Below, piece after piece: positions 46,353 through 57,093 of a DNA stretch of 64,000 nt. Origin of the DNA: Narthecium ossifragum (Eukaryota > Streptophyta > Magnoliopsida > Dioscoreales > Nartheciaceae); contig OY986965.1 in the NCBI GenBank assembly GCA_963920575.1, forward strand, positions 19,112,957 to 19,176,956, given 5' to 3'. The notes below the pieces were generated by a model. That model did no database searches. It saw only the letters and a list, made by a program, of their open reading frames with translations, and was not told where the DNA came from. Positions within the stretch are counted from its first letter, which is position 1. Each line of letters opens with the position of its first letter. The position numbers and the translations under genes were made by a program.

Positions 46353-47628
46353 TTGGACCAGCCCACTGTTTGTATTTCTTATCTTTGGTGTGGTCCTTAT
46401 TTATGTGATCTTGCATGCATGGCTAATTCTTATATGCCACCGGGTGCCATGTCCAATGATGATTTGCCTTTTGGTTATGGACCCGCTTACAATAATGACA
46501 CATATGGTTTCTTTAATCCGGCATATAATTCACATTCATATCATTATAATCCGAATTTTAGAAATCATACATACCCTAGTTGGCAATTTCAAAGTTACCA
46601 ACCTCCTAATGTTCAATCATGGAACACAGAAACACCGGCTCAAAATTTTAAACCTTATTTTGAACAACAATATCCTCCCCCACAAACACCCTCTGAACCA
46701 ACTTTGAGCACAATCATGAGTGCACTTCAAAACATGAATGCGAACATCATTGCTAACATGAATGACATGACGACTGAGCTTAGGAGCACAATTGCTTTGA
46801 TAGGGACTAATGTTAACTCTAATGCTCAATCAATTAAGAATTTAGAGATACAAAGCGGACAACTAGCTTGTATGGTGGATTCAGATGATGATTATGTGAA
46901 TGATTATGTTCCTTCTATTTGTAATGGCAATGCTTGTGATGTTTATGTTTCTAACGATGTTGATACATGCTATAATGCTTGTGAAACTTTGCCAGTTCGC
47001 GATGCTATTGATAATGTTTTACCTGCTGCTGAAAATATTATTTTGCCAACTTTGGATGATACAGTTGATGAATGCTATCCGGTTGTACATTCTGGGCCTT
47101 ATATGTATTTTGGTCATTCTTATGAAGCAAGTTTTTTTTGATGATAGTGATGATGAGGGTTGTTATGCTAAATTGTCGGTTGTTCATGATGATAATATGT
47201 CTATTTACACTGATCAAAATGAGGATGAGCATATTAGTGACACCCCCTGTCAGAAACCTCAAGTTGAACTTCTACATGATGAGTTGAATGATGATGATAT
47301 GCATATTAGTGATAAACATAATGAGGATAAGGGTGTTAGCAATATTCCTTGTCTAGAGCCTCAGTTTGAGATTCTACTTTTAATATCATCCCCATTAGTT
47401 GAACTTTGTGAGGAGGAGAACCTTGTTGTGAGTGAAGACCATGGCAATTCCTATCGTCCCTTCCTCAAAGATCGTATCAAAATTTCCAGTTCTATGCATA
47501 TTTTGTTTACTAAGGACTTCTTTTTATTCTTTGATGAAGCATGTCTGCATACCTTCACCATGATCCGAGCCATGTATTTCATCACATGGAACCATCACCC
47601 TCCTAAATCTTGTTTCCAGAACGTCTAG
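46353..47628 (+). pseudogene. gag-like protein of the nested element, one frameshift
   Basis: The probable start is MANSYMPPGAMSNDDLPFG (ATG at 46419). It shares NSHSYHYNPNFRNHTYPSW and NLEIQSGQLACMVDSDDD with the protein of the larger element. A frame change occurs at the T-run near 47130-47137. After it the second frame reads DDSDDEGCYAKLSVVHDDN and ends LFFDEACLHTFTMIRAMYF then ITWNHHPPK. No protease, RT or integrase is present. The function is unknown; the position and the LEIQ.GQLA motif suggest a gag derivative. Confidence 0.65.
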
Positions 47629-47639
47629 CGAAAGAACTA

Positions 47640-48247
47640 AACTTACGCGCTTTCTAGGAGGCAACCCAGTTTTTAGGATTTTTCCTTAGGTTTTTAGAAT
47701 TTTATTTATTTTTTATGATTTTTCCTTGATTTTTAGGATTTTCCCTATATGTTTCTTGAATTTTTCTCCACCTTTTTCCTATTTTTCAATCTTTTCCGCC
47801 GGATTTTCTCTCTCTTCCCTAGCGGCTCATCTGTGAGCCAGGACTTCATCGTCCCGGCTCCGCCTGGCTTTCACCAGCTCGTCCCCGAGCCGTTACTCAT
47901 TGCCGCCCGTCGCCACCTCTCCGGCCATCCCCAACCCTCCAAACCTTCACCAAAACCTCCGCCATACTCTTACCTCTTCATCCAAGGTCTCTTCTTCCCT
48001 CGGAACCCTCTCCTCCGATGCCGGTGAGCCCCCCTGCTTTTGCCGGCCATCTCCAATCTCCCCATCCACGGCCTCCCATCACCCATTAATACCTCCAAAA
48101 CCTTCCTCCAATCACCACGAACCTTCCGCCACCATCAAAACCCGACCTTGCCGCCTGGATCATCGGCTTCAGCCTCCGACGAAACCACCTATCCGACCAC
48201 CTTCAATCCGTCGGCTGGAAGCTCAATTCATCCATCCTCTCCGATCA
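47640..48247 (+). other. CT-rich 3' end of the nested element
   Basis: Follows the phrase CTAGGAGGCAACCCAG, typical after Athila-type ORFs. It holds TTTTCTCTCTCTTCCC and then a Pro/Ser-coding GC-rich stretch. A similar transition (TTTTCTCTCTCTTCCC) is seen inside the element at 11420-14663, near 11918. It takes the place expected for a 3' LTR. Confidence 0.4.
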
Positions 48248-48252
48248 GTTTG

Positions 48253-48841
48253 TAATGATGATCTTATGCTAGTTTGTGAAAAGTTGGATGATGATTTCCT
48301 TATTGTAGTTAACTACGATACTTTTGACCATCCTTGTGAGATCTCTTTACGAAGACCTCAAATTGAGTGTCGAGCTTTTCCAACATCCATGCTTGTTGAA
48401 CATTACGAGGTGCCAAACCTTGTTTTTTCATCTTTCTTAGGTCATGCCAAATTTGATTGTAGTTTCATAAAAGACTCTTGCAAGACTTCTCGTCCTTCAA
48501 CTGCTTTGTTTGCTAAGGACCTTCCCTTTTTCTTTGATGAAGCATGTTTGCATGGCTTTATCTTTCTTCGGACCATGTATTTCTATACTTTAAAGCATCG
48601 GCCACCAAAAGACGACTTGAGGATGGCTCCATTTGATAAAGTACATGGATTGAAGGATGGTGAGTGGCGAGTGCATAAACCTTCGTATAGATTGTTTGCC
48701 AAGGACGTTACTTTCTTCTTTGATAAATCATGTTTGCATGTCCTCTCCACTATTCGGTCCATGTATTTCTTTACGTGGAACCATCATCCACCCAAATTCA
48801 ATTGTGTTGTACATAACATAACGTCGAGCGGAAGACGGTAA
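48253..48841 (+). pseudogene. gag-like protein of the larger element, C-terminal part
   Basis: Continues from 44556 in the same protein: CNDDLMLVCEKLDDDFLIV, then two copies of one module, LFAKDLPFFFDEACLHGF...LRTMYFYTLKHRPPK and LFAKDVTFFFDKSCLHVL...IRSMYFFTWNHHPPK. The nested element has one such module. CGAGGCAACCC follows the stop. Confidence 0.65.
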
Positions 48842-49343
48842 AATGAGCGCTTGATGCGAGGCAACCCAATATTTCCATGCTTCTTTGATTGTTTACTTGC
48901 TTTCTCGCATGCTTGATTGTTTTATTTTCATTTTTGCCATGTTTTCTTGATTCCAATGAGTGTTTCCATGCATCCGGTACATGAGTCTTGGCCTTGGTAT
49001 GTTTAGATCTTTGTATGATTTTAGGCCAAGACAATGACATTTGTATTCTTGCTTTTATTGGACTAATCCTTGGTTATATTTCATATCTTCTTTGCATTTG
49101 GCCAAGGATACCTTCACATGCATGCTTGGAAGCACCATGGGTTATCTCTTCCCTTTCACCCTTCATACGTGCTTGAGGACAACCACAACATTTTCTGTCT
49201 TAGATGCTTGTCTTAGAGAACTATTGCACGGATTTTCCTGATTTTCATGCCTTATAAAAACTTGTGAATCATTAGATAAATTATAATTTTCTTTTACTTC
49301 AATTCGACTTGGCACGTTTTAAGGCTAAGTGAGTGGTCTCAAT
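48842..49343 (+). other. 3' untranslated part of the larger element
   Basis: AT-rich, with only chance ORFs. It is cut by the solo LTR at 49344 and resumes at 52464. Confidence 0.45.
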
Positions 49344-52300
49344 TGTCACGCCCCGACCCAGAAAACCCATCCAGATCGAGACGTGAACCACCTAAACCTG
49401 TTTACATCATCAATTGGCGCACAAGTATATAACTGCTATGAATTAAAACAATTTAATCCTCAAATTCATAAAAATTTTGACAGAATTCCCTTTATAATTT
49501 TAACACAGGAAACCTGTACATTTCATAATATTCCGAATTCAACTTGCACAATGTTAACATGGGAAATAACTGATTATTACATTTCTCAAATACACTAAAT
49601 TAAAGATCATACAATCATATCCTCGAATACATCATGTTATACATTGATTTATACATCATAAATTAAAGCTGGAAATTATCTGTTGACGAACTTCTCAACG
49701 CTCCAAGTCCTCGGTCTCCTCGAAATACCGCGCCATCTTCTAAAGGAACACCTGAAAGAAGAAACTGCATCGACCTGCATCGCCGATGCAGCCTAGGTAG
49801 GGTGAGCAACAATGCCCAGTAGGGTTCTACTCTACGTCGCACAGAAAGGAAGGGAAACTGGAACTGTGTCGTTCTCCGCCTAAGCCTAAGGTATGCCAAG
49901 GGGTCCCATAACCCCGTCGATGTCCCAAGGGCTCCCGTCATGAACCTCTCTCTTGAACATGTTACCAAGATCACCCTATACACCAACAAGGGAACGGTAC
50001 CATGCGGGATCACCCTTATCCAAGAACAAACGAGAGGAAACAAAGACCGCGGGCTCCTGTCCAGGTACCACCCTGCCCAGTCATACCATCTCTCGCGGGG
50101 ACACACATGTCAGGGAACGCATCGACAACCATCCTTAGCACTTGGCCTTGGAGACCGACATGACCTCTACACCTCAAATATAAATATTTAATCCATAGTC
50201 GACTATAGCAATAACCTCAAATGATATCCAACATAATCATTGATGACAATCACGTCCTAATCCTCGACTACCCAAACCCCGGTTCTAGGGCTAGATCCGG
50301 GCTACCCGAGAACCCCGGATCGGCGATCGAAACCATCGCCTACCACCTAGCCTTAATGCTTCTAATGCATACAACATGCATGAGCCTATACAAACAACTA
50401 GGCCTAGGTGTCTCTACATGCCCAATCATCATTCAATTGTCCAGTAGCTTATACAGAAGAACCAAACCCTGTTTTCATGAATTCCGGCAGCACAACGGCG
50501 CTATAGCAAAGCCGCGGCTAGAAGCCGGTATCAACAAGCCAAAAGGCTACAATACACCAAGACACATCACTCACAGAGACAGAATCAGAAAACGAGGCAC
50601 ACTGTCGGCCCAAGGCTTGAACATAATACAGGAATACATGAATAACGTGATTAATAAGAGCTTGCACGGACTGAGTTGCTAAAGGAACAATTTAACGTTA
50701 GTTGATGAGTAACGAATAATCATAGAGAAACTAGATCAAACAATTACTCCAGATCCATTCAACAGAAAAAGGCATATAGTCGGCCCTAGGCATAAGCTTG
50801 TTATAATAATACAATACTTGGCATGATTACACAAGATTTCAAGAGTTGCATAGAGTAAGGAACATATGGCATTCAAGGGTAGCAACGTATACTAATCACG
50901 GAAGAACCGACAAACTTGGCGTAACATTAACTTGAGCATTCAACCAACCAAACTCTAGTAACATCTCTGAGATCACCGTTCCAACCAATAGGCATCTAAT
51001 CAAATTTATCCTACAAGAATCAACTCATCGCTACGGAAGGAAATCATGAGAGGGATTAGAGGGCCTCAAGCATGCGGCAAGGAGGTAAATCAACAGGTAC
51101 CTAGGGTACACACAACAATTGACCCTACAACAAACCTAAGGAAAACAGAGGTCGCGCAATCGATGGATGATTCAAGGGGAGACAAACAGTCGCAGTAATC
51201 CGATCAGTCGAAGGAGCTCGTTTACATCCCCCCGATCCAAACCAAACTCCAGAAAACACCCGGAAAGCATCAGGCAGGGACTGAGGAGGACCTCATGCAT
51301 CCAGCAAACCAGAGCAGGGGAGAACCCCACTGCTAGGATACAAGGCAAGAGCCAGAGAGGCCCGGGAATCCAAAGAGAAGAAGGAGAACTTGCCACAATA
51401 CATCACTGTCTGGAAGGATCAAACCGACCACCACAAAGCACCTGGGGAAGGTCGGGACAGGGGTTGGAGGAAAACCTCTGGCATGCCAAGCAAGCACAGA
51501 TGGAAAAGATTAAAGGAAACTCAGCGGCCAAAACAATTGCATCTAAGGGAGATCGAGGTAGCATCGATCCAGACTATCCAATAAATCCAAGAACAATGTG
51601 CTAACCCAACCATCGGGCCAAGAAGAAATCCAAGAACCAGCCAGTAAATCCAAGGAAAATCTGAGCAAAAACGGAAATGCCAAATTAAATGCATCGAAAT
51701 CCATCAAAGCTCAAAGACCCAACAATGGCAGCGAAGAAGGGAGAAGAACATCAACCGGCAAACACGAAATCCACAGAGGAAACCTAGAAACCAAGCTAGC
51801 ATGCATCGGATAGATCTTACCCTAAGCTAGTAGAGTCTAAACCACGTTTAGGGAAGAAGCCCTACCTCTAGCGTCAAGCTCGTCTTCTTCTTCCTCTTCT
51901 CCGGCCGTGCGTCGCCCCCGAGCTCGCCGTCGCTCACACATCGCCGCTGCTCCTCTACTCCGGCCGTGGGTCGCCTCCAGTCGTGGTCGCCGGCTCGCCA
52001 AGCTCTCCGTCGTCTCCGTGAACGCCGCCTCCCTCTCTCCTCAGCCGTCCGCCGCCCTTCCTATCGGCGCCGTCTCCCTCTCTCTTTCTCTCTCTATCGG
52101 GTGAAGTAATGCCCTAATGAGAGAGAGAACGGGGGTTAGGTTTTAACTAATGGCTACTTAAGTCCAAGGCCCTTCGATCCTCATCAAATGGATCTCGCCC
52201 GTTCAGATCTAGATCTACTAGATCAAGCCCCGATCCTCAGATCTAGATCACTCCTATGGGTCTACTCAAACACATACATCATCGTAAGGCCGTGTGTGCG

Positions 52301-52463
52301 TTACGCGCATGTGAAATCAACTCCGCTAAGGGTATTTTACCAAATTACCCCCGGAGCCGCAACGATCAAAGGAGATCACGAGGCAAGTCCCACCAAGCCA
52401 AACCAAACGAACCAGACCCTCGACCGACGCAGTTGGACCGGGTTGGAGGTACGGGTCCTCACA
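49344..52463 (-). mobile_element. solo LTR, TGTCAC-type chromovirus family (3120 bp)
   Basis: Starts TGTCACGCCCCGACCCAG and ends ACGGGTCCTCACA, with the exact TSD TCAAT on both sides (49339-49343 and 52464-52468). It is the second copy of the LTR at 10699-16488. Several ORFs inside (for example 50221-50682 and 51167-51604) have no recognisable domains and are probably chance. CT-rich leader-like sequence lies at 51880-52110. Confidence 0.9.
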
Positions 52464-52556
52464 TCAATGACCTGGGCACTCACACTTGTATGAAGGGTTA
52501 AGTAATTGTTTTGAGTAGGGACCCTGATAGATTGAGATTCTCAAGCATATTCATGA

Positions 52557-52935
52557 TCGATTAATGTGACTTATAGTTGTGTTAGAAACTTTTGGTTGAC
52601 TAGCCTTGATTTGTAGCCTTCTAGGTTCGGGTAATTAAGTATGTGGGGTGTTTTACACCTAATGCCCTAAAGCTGCCTGGCTTGGGAGTCGTTGACCCAA
52701 CACTCGCTACATGGACCTAGTAGAAAGCTTAAGGGATCAAAGCACTGCACAATTACACTAGTTGAATAAAAGCGTGTTCATTAGTTGTGATTTGTGGCCT
52801 TGTAGGTCTAGGAGATTAAGCATGAGGGGTGCCTTTACACCTAGTGACCTAAAACCATATGGTTTGGGAGTCACTGGCCTAAATCCTGTTAAATTGACCT
52901 AATAGATAGCCTAAGGGATCACAACATTACACAAC
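52557..52935. repeat. tandem duplication, unit about 200 bp
   Basis: Two diverged copies follow the order GATTTGTAGCCTTCTAGG, TTTACACCTAATG, GCTTGGGAGTCG, AAGGGATCAAAGCACT (second copy: GATTTGTGGCCTTGTAGG, TTTACACCTAGTG, GTTTGGGAGTCA, AAGGGATCACAACATT). Such repeats are common in the 3' region of Athila/Tat elements. Confidence 0.65.
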
Positions 52936-52966
52936 CACATGTTCTATTCCTCGAAAAAAAAAAGAG

Positions 52967-53032
52967 TGAAAAGAAAAGAAAAGAAAAGAAAAGAAAAGAA
53001 AAGAAAAGAAAAGAAAAGAAAAGAAAAGAAAA
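52967..53032. repeat. AAAAG microsatellite
   Basis: About twelve uninterrupted AAAAG units near the end of the internal domain. Confidence 0.9.
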
Positions 53033-53172
53033 TGATTAGTGTTGAATAAAACATGTTACTTGTTCAATTGATTTTAATTGCTAAGGATGATTGATCTTGA
53101 TCGGCTCCCTACTTAGATTATTGTGAGACCCTGATTACTTATTTACACCTTTCATCGGGCGCACCAAAATTT

Positions 53173-54793
53173 TGATAGGCGTGAAAAGTGTCGCGTCTTA
53201 ACGCGCTTGATCAAAATTACAAATTTTATAATCGAACTACTAACTAACTACTTTGGGATAGTTAGAGGTGAATCCGAATTGAATCCATAGGGAATGCGTA
53301 TGGAAACAATTAAACTACTAGGCCTAATCTAAGTATTCTTACAAGGAGAATAAAATAGATAGTTTTTGGGTTTTATGATATGGCAACTAAGAAAGCATGT
53401 AAATGATTCAATGGATAGAGAGAGGTGCTAGGGAATTACAATTCGAATTAGGCTTAATTATAGCTTTCCAATGGATCAAGACGTGCAATCCTATCGATGC
53501 ACTACAATATCAACTACCTTGTGGCTAGCAAAGGTTGTCGCAAACGAATAGCCGGGTATGGACTATCTGTCGCAATGGGTCTATGCTAGAAAGTTGACGA
53601 TCGAGGGATTAGATTCGATCATCACTAACAAGAGGTCGAGTTAGGATCATCTCGTTGCAAGAAATTGGGTTGTATGAAAAATGATAATGGATCGAGGTGG
53701 TTCTAGCACATCACATCCAATACATTAGAAAGATGGAATTGAGGCTAGACTAGATGTGGATTGGGGTTGTTCTAGCACCTACAAGCCATAACCTAGAGTC
53801 AATATTCCTTTCAACACGAGTGGCCATGGTTCTAGCATAACCTACTCATTGGTGAATATCAACGAACACCTATTGAGCACAAGGTTCTAGCTTATGCATA
53901 CCAAGGAATCCATCCATTCAACATTAGAATCCAACTACAAAGATGAGAAAGTAAGCATAGATCTATACAACTATTGGCTCAATAGGGATTACAACATCTA
54001 AATCCAAAGAATAGTACAAATAAAAACCTAATACATCATGGTATTCCACTAGGATAAGCTACTCATCTTCAAAGTTGGAGATGTGGAGGAGAGTTGGGTC
54101 ATCCTTATCTTCTTCAATCCCTTCCCTTGGAGGTGAGAGCTCTCCTCTTTCCCAAGCTACGGTTCCCCCTTTCCTTGGCCTCTAACCATCCAAAAGAATC
54201 CCCTAATAAGAGCTGTAAGTTTGGTATTTATAGCTCTCAAGCTTCTCCCCTTCGGATTACATTTGGGCCCATCATTTTGCCCTCATGGTAAGGAAAGATC
54301 GATATTCTTCTTTAAGAAGATTGATCTTTTGATCTCATAGTTGGTTGCGTCCCGAAGAAGATTGATCTTTTATTTTTGAATTGTTGCTCTCTGCTACTGT
54401 TCCTGCACAAAGGAGATTGATCTTCATTTGCTATGAAGATTGATCTTTTAATTCTTCATGAAAATTTTAGTTTCTTTCTCAGCACTGCACATTGGTCCCA
54501 AAAATGCTATAACTTCATTTAGGAAGCTCGGAATCACGAACCGTAAAATTGTCCAAAGCTTTCCAATTATATATGGCACATCATCTGATTCTTCATGAGC
54601 AGGTAAAGTTTAATCTTTGGAATTGACTCATCTACTTAAATGTGCCCGAATAGGCTCGTTTATGCTCTAAACTTGATTTAACTCTTGTTGAGGGCTCTTG
54701 TACTTGAAATACTATGAAGATCATTAGAAATACCTTACTCGAAGACTAACAAAGGTAAATTAAGGGGTTAATTTGTGTACTTTTCACGTCTCA
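53173..54793 (-). repeat. LTR of the TGAGACGTG family, opposite orientation
   Basis: In minus sense it runs from TGAGACGTGAAAAGTAC (54793) to ACTTTTCACGCCTATCA (53173). A polypurine tract, AAGTTGGGGGGTGTGT, precedes it at 54809-54794. AAATTTTGGTGCGCC follows its far end, like the primer region of the 38845 copy. It faces the 38845-43458 LTR, so the pair are inverted repeats rather than the direct repeats of one normal insertion. It contains AAGATCGATATTC and related palindrome variants (54290-54450). Confidence 0.75.
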
Positions 54794-55388
54794 ACACACC
54801 CCCCAACTTACACTTTGCTAGTCCTCGAGGAAAGTCAAAAAAAAAGAAATACACAAACAAACTGTCGAGGCCCGACCTGCGAAAGCCCAACCGGGCCTGG
54901 CGACGCGAACCGAAACCTAACGAAACGCGGAAAAATTTGGCGAGGGTTCCCTCTAACCTATTAGTCTCCCTAACAATTCATCAAAACTCTCTCAATTTAA
55001 AAGACTATAATTAACAGAACCTCAAATCAAAGATTACAATCCCAAAAGTTTAATATAAATATCCTCAAAGAGGGGAAGATTCAAATACAACATTTATACT
55101 CCCGTAGGAGACTAACTAACCAAGGGTTCAAAACCAGTAAAGGATCACCACCTCTCAGACTCCGCCTGGCGCCACCGCACCGCCAACCAACTGCCCGGTA
55201 GGGGCCACCGAAGAGGAGCTAACGCATGCACCTGCAAAACGCAGCCCGGGTAGGAGTGAGCAACTAAGCTCAGCAGGGAAACTACACTACGACACAAAGG
55301 AAGAGGGAAACACAACAGTGTCGCCCTCTAGCAAAGCCTTGGTGTACAAGAGGGCCCCATAACTCCACCGCGTGTCCCTGAGGTCCAC

Positions 55389-55706
55389 TGTGAGACCCGG
55401 GGTACATGGGTGTCGGTGTTCGCCTGGAGGGCATGTGACCGAACCAGGTAAGCGGGTAAGCAACTCCACGTATATAATAAGTATATTAGTAACCTTTATA
55501 AGATACAATGTGTTTTAAAGCCGTGATGGCAGTGATCCGTCAGAAAACTCCAATGTTAAGCGTGCTCGATGTTGGAGTGAGGGGTGACCTACTGGAGCTT
55601 TTCCAGATTTCTACGGTGAGCCAAAAGTAGATAATATTGTGTCAGGTGAAGCTCTTGGGTGGATCCTGGACGGAGCCCGCGGCCCCGGACGGCGAGGGCC
55701 ATTACG
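55389..55706 (+). mobile_element. Cassandra-like solo LTR with 5S rRNA-like domain (318 bp)
   Basis: TGTGAGACCCGGGGTAC to GGCCATTACG, inserted in the chromovirus LTR, whose sequence resumes exactly afterwards. Flanks TCCAC and TCTAC are a near-perfect TSD. The opposite-orientation copy is at 16590-16908. Confidence 0.8.
55531..55604 (+). promoter_or_regulatory. 5S rRNA-like promoter domain inside the Cassandra-like LTR
   Basis: GATCCGTCAGAAAACTCC, GTTAAGCGTGCT and GGGGTGACCTACTGGAG follow the order of plant 5S rRNA from about base 30 to 110, covering the internal RNA polymerase III promoter boxes. Several substitutions and small gaps show it is not a functional 5S gene. Confidence 0.75.
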
Positions 55707-56542
55707 TCTACGATCATGATCTTTCAGAAGAACTGGTCATATGATGGGTCACGCTCAGTAAGCAGGAACTGACACTGCTGACTCACAAGTAGGTAACCGG
55801 TACTGCTGGCGGGAAATGAGACCGCTAAGTAGACACACTCTCTACTCAAGAGTCGTCATAGCTGGATACTGTCTACACATCATAACTCGACTGGAGACCA
55901 ACACGACCTCTACAATCATCAAACAACAGGTGTACGAGTCATCTCAGCCTATTATCAAATTCGACTGTACATCACAATTCAAACCAGGTCCAAACTACCC
56001 GACCCCGGTCCTAGGGCAAAATCTGAGCTTCCAAGCCTCGGGACGGCGACCCACAGATCGCGCACGCCCTAACCTTATGCAACTAATGCACAACAAGATG
56101 CATGCGATGAACATATGCATAGTAAACATTTAAGCATGCATCAATATGTGATGATAACATCAGCAAGGTCTAGGCTTGGCACTCTACCGGCCCGGGGTGG
56201 TGAACATGTATTTAAGGTCGAGAACTGCTGCAGTGGTACCACCACCAACTGACAGCCAGTTCACCAGCAACCTGCATCGGGTAGCAGCCCCGCAAACAAC
56301 AGAAGGCACACCATACAGATAAAGCCCTCGGCGCACGCCGACATGCAAGGCTAGGGAAAGTAGTAGGGCCACTCGCTCACTTATTCTAAACATCCCAGGA
56401 GTCATCACTCTCATGGTTCGCCACTACCCCTAATATGGGGTTAACATGCTTAAAGGTATGTACATATTCATAAAGCAGTAAAGAAGAACTGCAGACAAAG
56501 CCCCGCGGGCAAAGGCCAATGAAAACTCCTCTCTGTCACCAA

Positions 56543-56850
56543 AGGATCGATCCTTTTATAAGAAAGATCGATCTTCCAAATGACAGAGAGCATCTCCCTT
56601 GTCGAGCCAAAGAAGATCGATCCTTCCTCCCAGGAAGATCGATCATTCTCATGACAGGGGGCATCTTCCTTGTCGAGCCAATGAAGATCGATCCTTCCTC
56701 CTAGGAAGATCGATCATCCTCACGACAGAGGACATCCCATGCTAACCTGGAACAAGGATCGATCATCTCCACCAGATGATCGATCATGCTCGGGTTCAGC
56801 ATGACCAACAATGAAGGATCGATCATTCACCAAGAATGATCGATATTGTT
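56543..56850. repeat. array of paired GATCGATC palindromes
   Basis: Same layout as 27634-27870 and 34791-35100: inverted pairs separated by CTCCCAGG or similar loops. Confidence 0.75.
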
Positions 56851-57093
56851 GGATTCTCCGGCAAACCTCCGGTGAGAAATACCGTTGGAAAGCTCCACCA
56901 AATCCCACAAAACCTTGGGATCTGGTAGTACGAAGGACCACGAGTCCAAAACCGGTAAGAATACTAAAAACCATCAACTACACAACGAGATCTAAGCAAA
57001 ACAAATCACAATCAACTCAAATCTCACAAAATCAGAAAAACAAGCAGGTAGCAATCCCTGCCTAGGTAAGAGCTGCTTCAAACCCAGCTGCTA

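Larger units (their letters stand above)
44557..48247 (+). mobile_element. non-autonomous Athila/Tat-like element nested in the larger one
   Basis: The exact TSD GTTTG lies at 44552-44556 and 48248-48252. It has a 1454-bp 5' LTR, a primer site and one gag-like ORF with a frameshift. A 3' LTR is missing: the last 600 bp (47640-48247) are CT/GC-rich sequence unlike the LTR, though the terminal bases GATCA are the same. The host ORF continues across the insertion. Confidence 0.75.

Noticed and set aside
50221..51604. ORFs of 145-153 aa inside the solo LTR
   Set aside because: No recognisable domain; the region is LTR by comparison with 14669-16488, and the frames are not kept in that copy.
55531..55604. 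Real 5S rRNA gene
   Set aside because: Incomplete, with many substitutions, and located inside an LTR-like repeat with a second copy in the window.
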